DNA of 37,282 nucleotides, from the NCBI GenBank assembly GCA_000467715.1, contig AJFK01000419.1, forward strand, positions 1 through 37,282, read 5' to 3'. Below the pieces are notes generated by a model that saw only the letters and a list, made by a program, of their open reading frames with translations, searched no databases and was not told the origin of the DNA. The stretch is from Hysterium pulicare CBS 123377. Lineage: Eukaryota; Ascomycota; Dothideomycetes; Hysteriales; Hysteriaceae. This document shows, in pieces, positions 33,593-37,282 of this stretch (position 1 is the stretch's first letter; every line of letters begins with the position of its first letter). The translations under genes were made by a program, and so were the position numbers.

Positions 33593-34286
33593 GATGAAGC
33601 AAGCTGCTCTTTAGTCTAGTTGGAAAGGTAAATACTGCAATTGAGAAAAACGACAAACGAAAGTTTGGCTTGCAATCAGGCCTTTTAAAGAAGGGAGAAA
33701 TGGAAAAGGAACGACAAGAGAATTGGTGAGAATCATGACGATATTTACATAATTGATAGCAGTGCATGGGCTCCGACCAGGCTAGTGAGTTAGCTTATCG
33801 GTGATTTGTTTGCCAGATGGAATCCTGGTTCAGAGCATTGCGCACATCTGTCCATACCGTCTCAGGCAGTCCACTAACCCAATTAGGAAGGTGCTTACCG
33901 TCTATCGTGGTCTGACCGTTGCTTGTGCTGACGTCTAACGGCCCCCTACCTCCAAACCACCTTGACATCTGTTGTACGCCATCACGTACGCGAGAGACAT
34001 GTGGGGTACATGTGTTACTACACTGCCACAAGAATGCTATGGCATGCTTTGAAATCCGTAGGGTCTTGCTTCTCCCTTGCTGAATTTAGTAATAGTATGC
34101 TAATTGCATCCAGACGCTATCCTGAAGCCCAAGTCAATGCCAGTCTCCACCTCCAGTAATGCGGGAAATCACAGGGGTAGACTTTAAGTCTCGAAGAAAA
34201 TCATCAACCTCGGAACGCCCTGCGTTTTAAACCAACAGTATCATGCCAAAACAATACACCAACGGAAATTGATGCGACCCACAATC
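33593..34286. other. Intergenic region, permease / Bzz1
   Basis: About 0.7 kb lie upstream of the permease and downstream of the Bzz1-like gene. A minus-strand open frame at 33795-34031 (78 codons) looks mildly protein-like but has no start context or recognisable family, so no gene is called. Confidence 0.5.
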
Positions 34287-36750
34287 CTACACTTCTTGGA
34301 TGTAATTCGCAGGAACGCTCCTCACTGTCCCATCCTTCTCCACATCCGCCCAACCATCGCCAGTGTCTTTGTTTATTAGCACGAGCCGTTCGCCTTCAGC
34401 CATGCTGTGCTCCGCCTCGCTTTGTGCTGAATAGTCGTACATGGCCTCAACATATTTAAGCTTCTTGGCGCCCCGTTTTGGTGCTACTGCAGGACCCTTC
34501 TTCTTCCCAGGGGCTGTTATACTGCCGGCTAGTGAGACGGATGAGGCAGAATAGGTTGAATCTGGTCGGTTGGAGGACGGTGGAGTCAAGGGAAGCAGAT
34601 CGACGTAGGCTGTAGGAACGAGACCTTCTTGTGAGCCAGCGCGGACTTTCATCCAGCCGGAACCATCTGTATACCGTCAATTATAATGTGCGTTGGGTTT
34701 TAACAATAAGTGCTCTCACCATCAGGTTCAAGTATTGTGACATCCCTGCCTTCAGCCACAGTGATCTCGCCATCTCCATTCTGTTGGTAAGTATACATCA
34801 TCTTGCCCTTCTGCTCGGCAGATTTCGACGAGCCAACATTACTGCCCAGATCGCCACCATCATCTTTAATGTATTGCGCAGGCGGTGGAGCAACAACGCG
34901 GTTTCTGCGCGCACCGGGCGCAGCTTTAATGGTTCCACTCTTCTCGGGAAGGGCTTCTTCCGGCGGTGACATAGCACCAGACACCGATCTGTGAGCCGTT
35001 GCTGAGTACCCAGAGCTCAAGGTATTCATCGAATTCATCGTATCGCTTCGACTTATCCGTGGCAAGTCCGATACCGAGCCCGACGAAGTGCCATTGGTAG
35101 TGGTTGTGGTATGTGCCGACTTTTGCCGCTCTTCCTTGAGTTTCTTCTTTCCCTCCTTGCTCTGTTCGCCTGGGCAGTCCGCTGGTACTTTCAATTCGCA
35201 TTTACTATGGCAAGTATAGCCGCAATCCAGACAATCAAACCCTTTGGCCGACAAACCCCATATCCGGTCGCCACAGAGATCGCAATTAGTGGGGATCTTG
35301 AAAGTTTGAGATTTGAAGTTGTGGTTCTTCGCACCGATGCTGAGGTCACCAACAACCGAAGTTATCGTAGAGACTTCCACCTCTGCGCTGACTTTCTGTC
35401 TCTCCACTTCGTGCATGCTCTCCTGAATCGCAAAAATAGCACGGACAACTTCAACTTCATCCCTCTTGTCTTTGCCTTCGCGAATATTTTGTCTCACCTT
35501 CTTAGCGTTCTCCACTTCCTTTCGCTTCTTGTCAAGTTGGAGTCGGTAGTCGCCTAACGAGCCTTTGCTCTTTGTGAGGACATTGCGGAGAAACACAGCG
35601 GCCGCTTCGTCTGTGGCGATGGAGCCATCATCTAACCAGACTGGACTGGGTTCGAATTGGAAATCTGCTGGTTCTTGCCATGAGCCCGCATTGTGCCTGA
35701 CGAACATCATGGAATCAAGTAAAGGATTGTTTCTCGGAATCTCTCCGGAGAGGTGTTTCAGATATTCTGTACTTCGTGCTAATGTCTGAGTCTCAATTTG
35801 GGCCGCCAGTGACCATATTGAGTTCAACTTGGTGACACGAGTTTCGGACAGGTCCTGAAGGCTATCGAGAAGCTCGGGAACATATTCATGGTAGTACATC
35901 TCCTTCTGCTTATTTGTGACGTTGATGGAGATCAAGTAAGTGTTCTTAACATTTCGCATTTCCACTTGCTGCTGGTCATAAGCATTCCGTGCCTTCTGTT
36001 TCCCATGATCGAATGCGCTGTCGGTCTTTTTACGGCGGTTTTCGACTTCTTGACAAACAGTGTCGTATTTCCCTTTCATTTTCCGTAGGTCGGCATATGT
36101 GCCATCTCGTTCCTTTTCCAGCTTCCCCGCATATTCTACGTGATATTTGCGTAATTCTTCATATCGTACGGCAGCATTTTTCAGAGGGTCGGCGAGGTTG
36201 GAGATAAGCGCAGTCGCGAATTGGTCATGTTCGGAGGCTCGAGATTCGAGAGTGTTAAGTTGCACACCCCAAGTAGTCATAGAAGCACTGTAATCCAGAT
36301 TCCTCATCAGAAATTTTATCTATATGGGATCTGTCAAGACCATACCTCTCGAGCGAACCGGGGGTCACAGTCGGAGTATCTCCAACACTCAGACTACTGG
36401 ATTTTCTCGCCTTCTTCTCAAAGTATTTCTTGGCTAGCGCACTGAGCTTTGCTGCATATTCCTTCTCAACAGCGCTTCGTTCTCGGTAGAATTGTTGGAT
36501 GTCATCCAGCCACGCGATGCCGTTGGAAACCTGTATGAAGCCTTGTCAGCGGCGGACTGAGCCTGCGGAGGACCGGAAGTGATGCGCAGTTATCGTCGAC
36601 GGCAGAACATTTGGATTAAGGGCATACCCAAGCGTTTACGGGCTTGAAGCCATCCTGTAATTTTGACCGTGTCAGAGGGGTCGGTAGGTGCCAAGTCAGG
36701 GTCCATACCTTTAATTCAGCGCCGAACTGCGGAGCGATATCAATCTCCAT
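34287..36750 (-). CDS. bzz1: Bzz1-type F-BAR, C1 and double-SH3 protein
   Basis: Five exons in coding order: 36750-36709, 36654-36628, 36530-36346, 36287-34720, 34666-34287, encoding about 733 residues. The N-terminus (MEIDIAPQFGAELKDGF, then GIAWLDDIQQFYRERSAVEK) is an FCH/F-BAR domain running to about 280. A C1 zinc finger at about 407-456 has the full spacing H-x12-C-x2-C-x13-C-x2-C-x4-H-x2-C-x7-C. Two SH3 domains follow: one at about 578-633 (spanning the last intron, ...EPDG-DGSGWMKV...) and one at the C-terminus (EAMYDYSAQSEAE ... GWADV ... VPANYIQEV). Family knowledge: Bzz1 bends membrane and activates Las17/WASP-Arp2/3 at endocytic sites. Exon 2 is only 27 nt. The C1 domain carries Lys where DAG-binding C1 domains usually have Gln, so lipid binding is uncertain. 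Confidence 0.94.
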
Positions 36751-37235
36751 GATTTAAAGTGCACAAGTATAAGAAAAGCCGATCCAAAAGCAGCTATCTC
36801 AGCAGACATGTCCGGGGTAAAGGCATGTGCAGGCGAAGGTGGAAGCGTGGCTGTGAGAGAGATGGGTCATGGAATCCAGGGAACGCCCGATTAGTGGGGT
36901 CGTTTCGGACAGGGTAGCGACAGCCGCCACAGCATGCCAAGACGCGCTAGGCAGCTCCCCGCGATGAAATGTTATTTCACTTCACTGTCCCGACTAGCTG
37001 CTGTCATTGCGGCATTGTCCTCGCTACCGTGACAATAGGGTCGCCTGTCGCACTCACTATTATTTCACATTCCTTTCAAGCTGCCTGTATGCCCCACAAA
37101 GTCCTCCCAATCCTCCCTTTGTCTTAACTTTCCCTAGGACAGCCCTCAACACAGTCTCCCGTCTCCCATCTACAATCCACCTCGAGTTACGAACCTTCTC
37201 TCGCGCAACCTCAAACCTTCCAGACGCTGTTCGAT
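36751..37235. promoter_or_regulatory. Divergent promoter between Bzz1 and the right-edge gene
   Basis: The interval separates the minus-strand Bzz1 start from the plus-strand ATG at 37236. The last ~170 bp are strongly pyrimidine-rich on the plus strand (TTTCCCTAGG, CCCGTCTCCC and similar), as expected for a fungal leader. No specific motif is claimed. Confidence 0.5.
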
Positions 37236-37282
37236 ATGGCTTCCGAATCCACCGAGCCTACCGCCCCTCTTGAGAGCCGCAT
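37236..37282 (+). CDS. Probable start of a gene truncated by the window edge
   Basis: An ATG after a CT-rich leader opens the frame MASESTEPTAPLESR, which runs off the window. The context (GATATGGC) and composition are plausible for a real N-terminus. Only 15 codons are visible, so the product cannot be identified. Confidence 0.45.
   Translation, partial: MASESTEPTAPLESR

Noticed and set aside
33795-34031. Minus-strand 78-codon frame upstream of the permease
   Set aside because: It is mildly protein-like (LPNWVSGLPETVWTDVRNAL) but has no start context, splice partner or family.

Overview
The window looks like nuclear DNA of a filamentous ascomycete (Pezizomycotina; the protein styles suggest Leotiomycetes, but that is only an impression). 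Supporting signs are short GT-AG introns of about 48-97 nt with CTAAC/CTGAC-type branch sites, CT-rich leaders in front of ATGs, an ER-anchored SREBP factor with a fungal DUF2014 tail, a Pom1-class DYRK kinase and a DysF peroxin. No bacterial-style operons, CRISPR arrays, rRNA, tRNA or intact transposons were seen.

Layout. 1-5700 is gene-poor, with only short, interrupted, coding-like fragments and a 61-bp tandem duplication. 6111-9344 (+) is the SREBP transcription factor, with an SRE-like site and two tiny overlapping uORFs in its upstream/leader region. 10640-15412 (-) is a large DYRK kinase that contains a GC-AG intron and a three-codon terminal exon. 16718-18481 (+) is a Pex24/Pex28-32-type peroxin. 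19210-20001 (-) Nop16 and 20260-21753 (+) a Yke4-like ZIP zinc transporter form a head-to-head pair. 23400-23871 (+) encodes a small secreted protein. 24231-26224 (-) is a six-exon MFS sugar transporter with a 16-nt microexon. 27675-29526 (-) is a secreted/membrane-anchored Kelch protein. 31274-31720 (+) is a Cupin_5/DUF985 protein. 31992-33592 (-) is an AAAP amino-acid permease. 34287-36750 (-) is a Bzz1-type F-BAR/C1/SH3 protein. A further gene probably begins at 37236 (+) and leaves the window.

How the genes relate. This is mostly a housekeeping neighbourhood (sterol/hypoxia response, polarity and cell cycle, peroxisome membrane, ribosome assembly, zinc homeostasis, actin/endocytosis) with nutrient transporters interspersed. 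I see no biosynthetic cluster, defence island or mobile system, and no convincing undescribed multi-gene system. The most interesting signals concern gene structure and regulation: introns whose length is a multiple of three and that lack stops, so they read through silently (kinase, Nop16, sugar transporter), microexons, and candidate autoregulatory and uORF elements of the SREBP gene. Exon boundaries were derived by hand from splice signals, frame continuity and family conservation; no alignment or RNA evidence was available.
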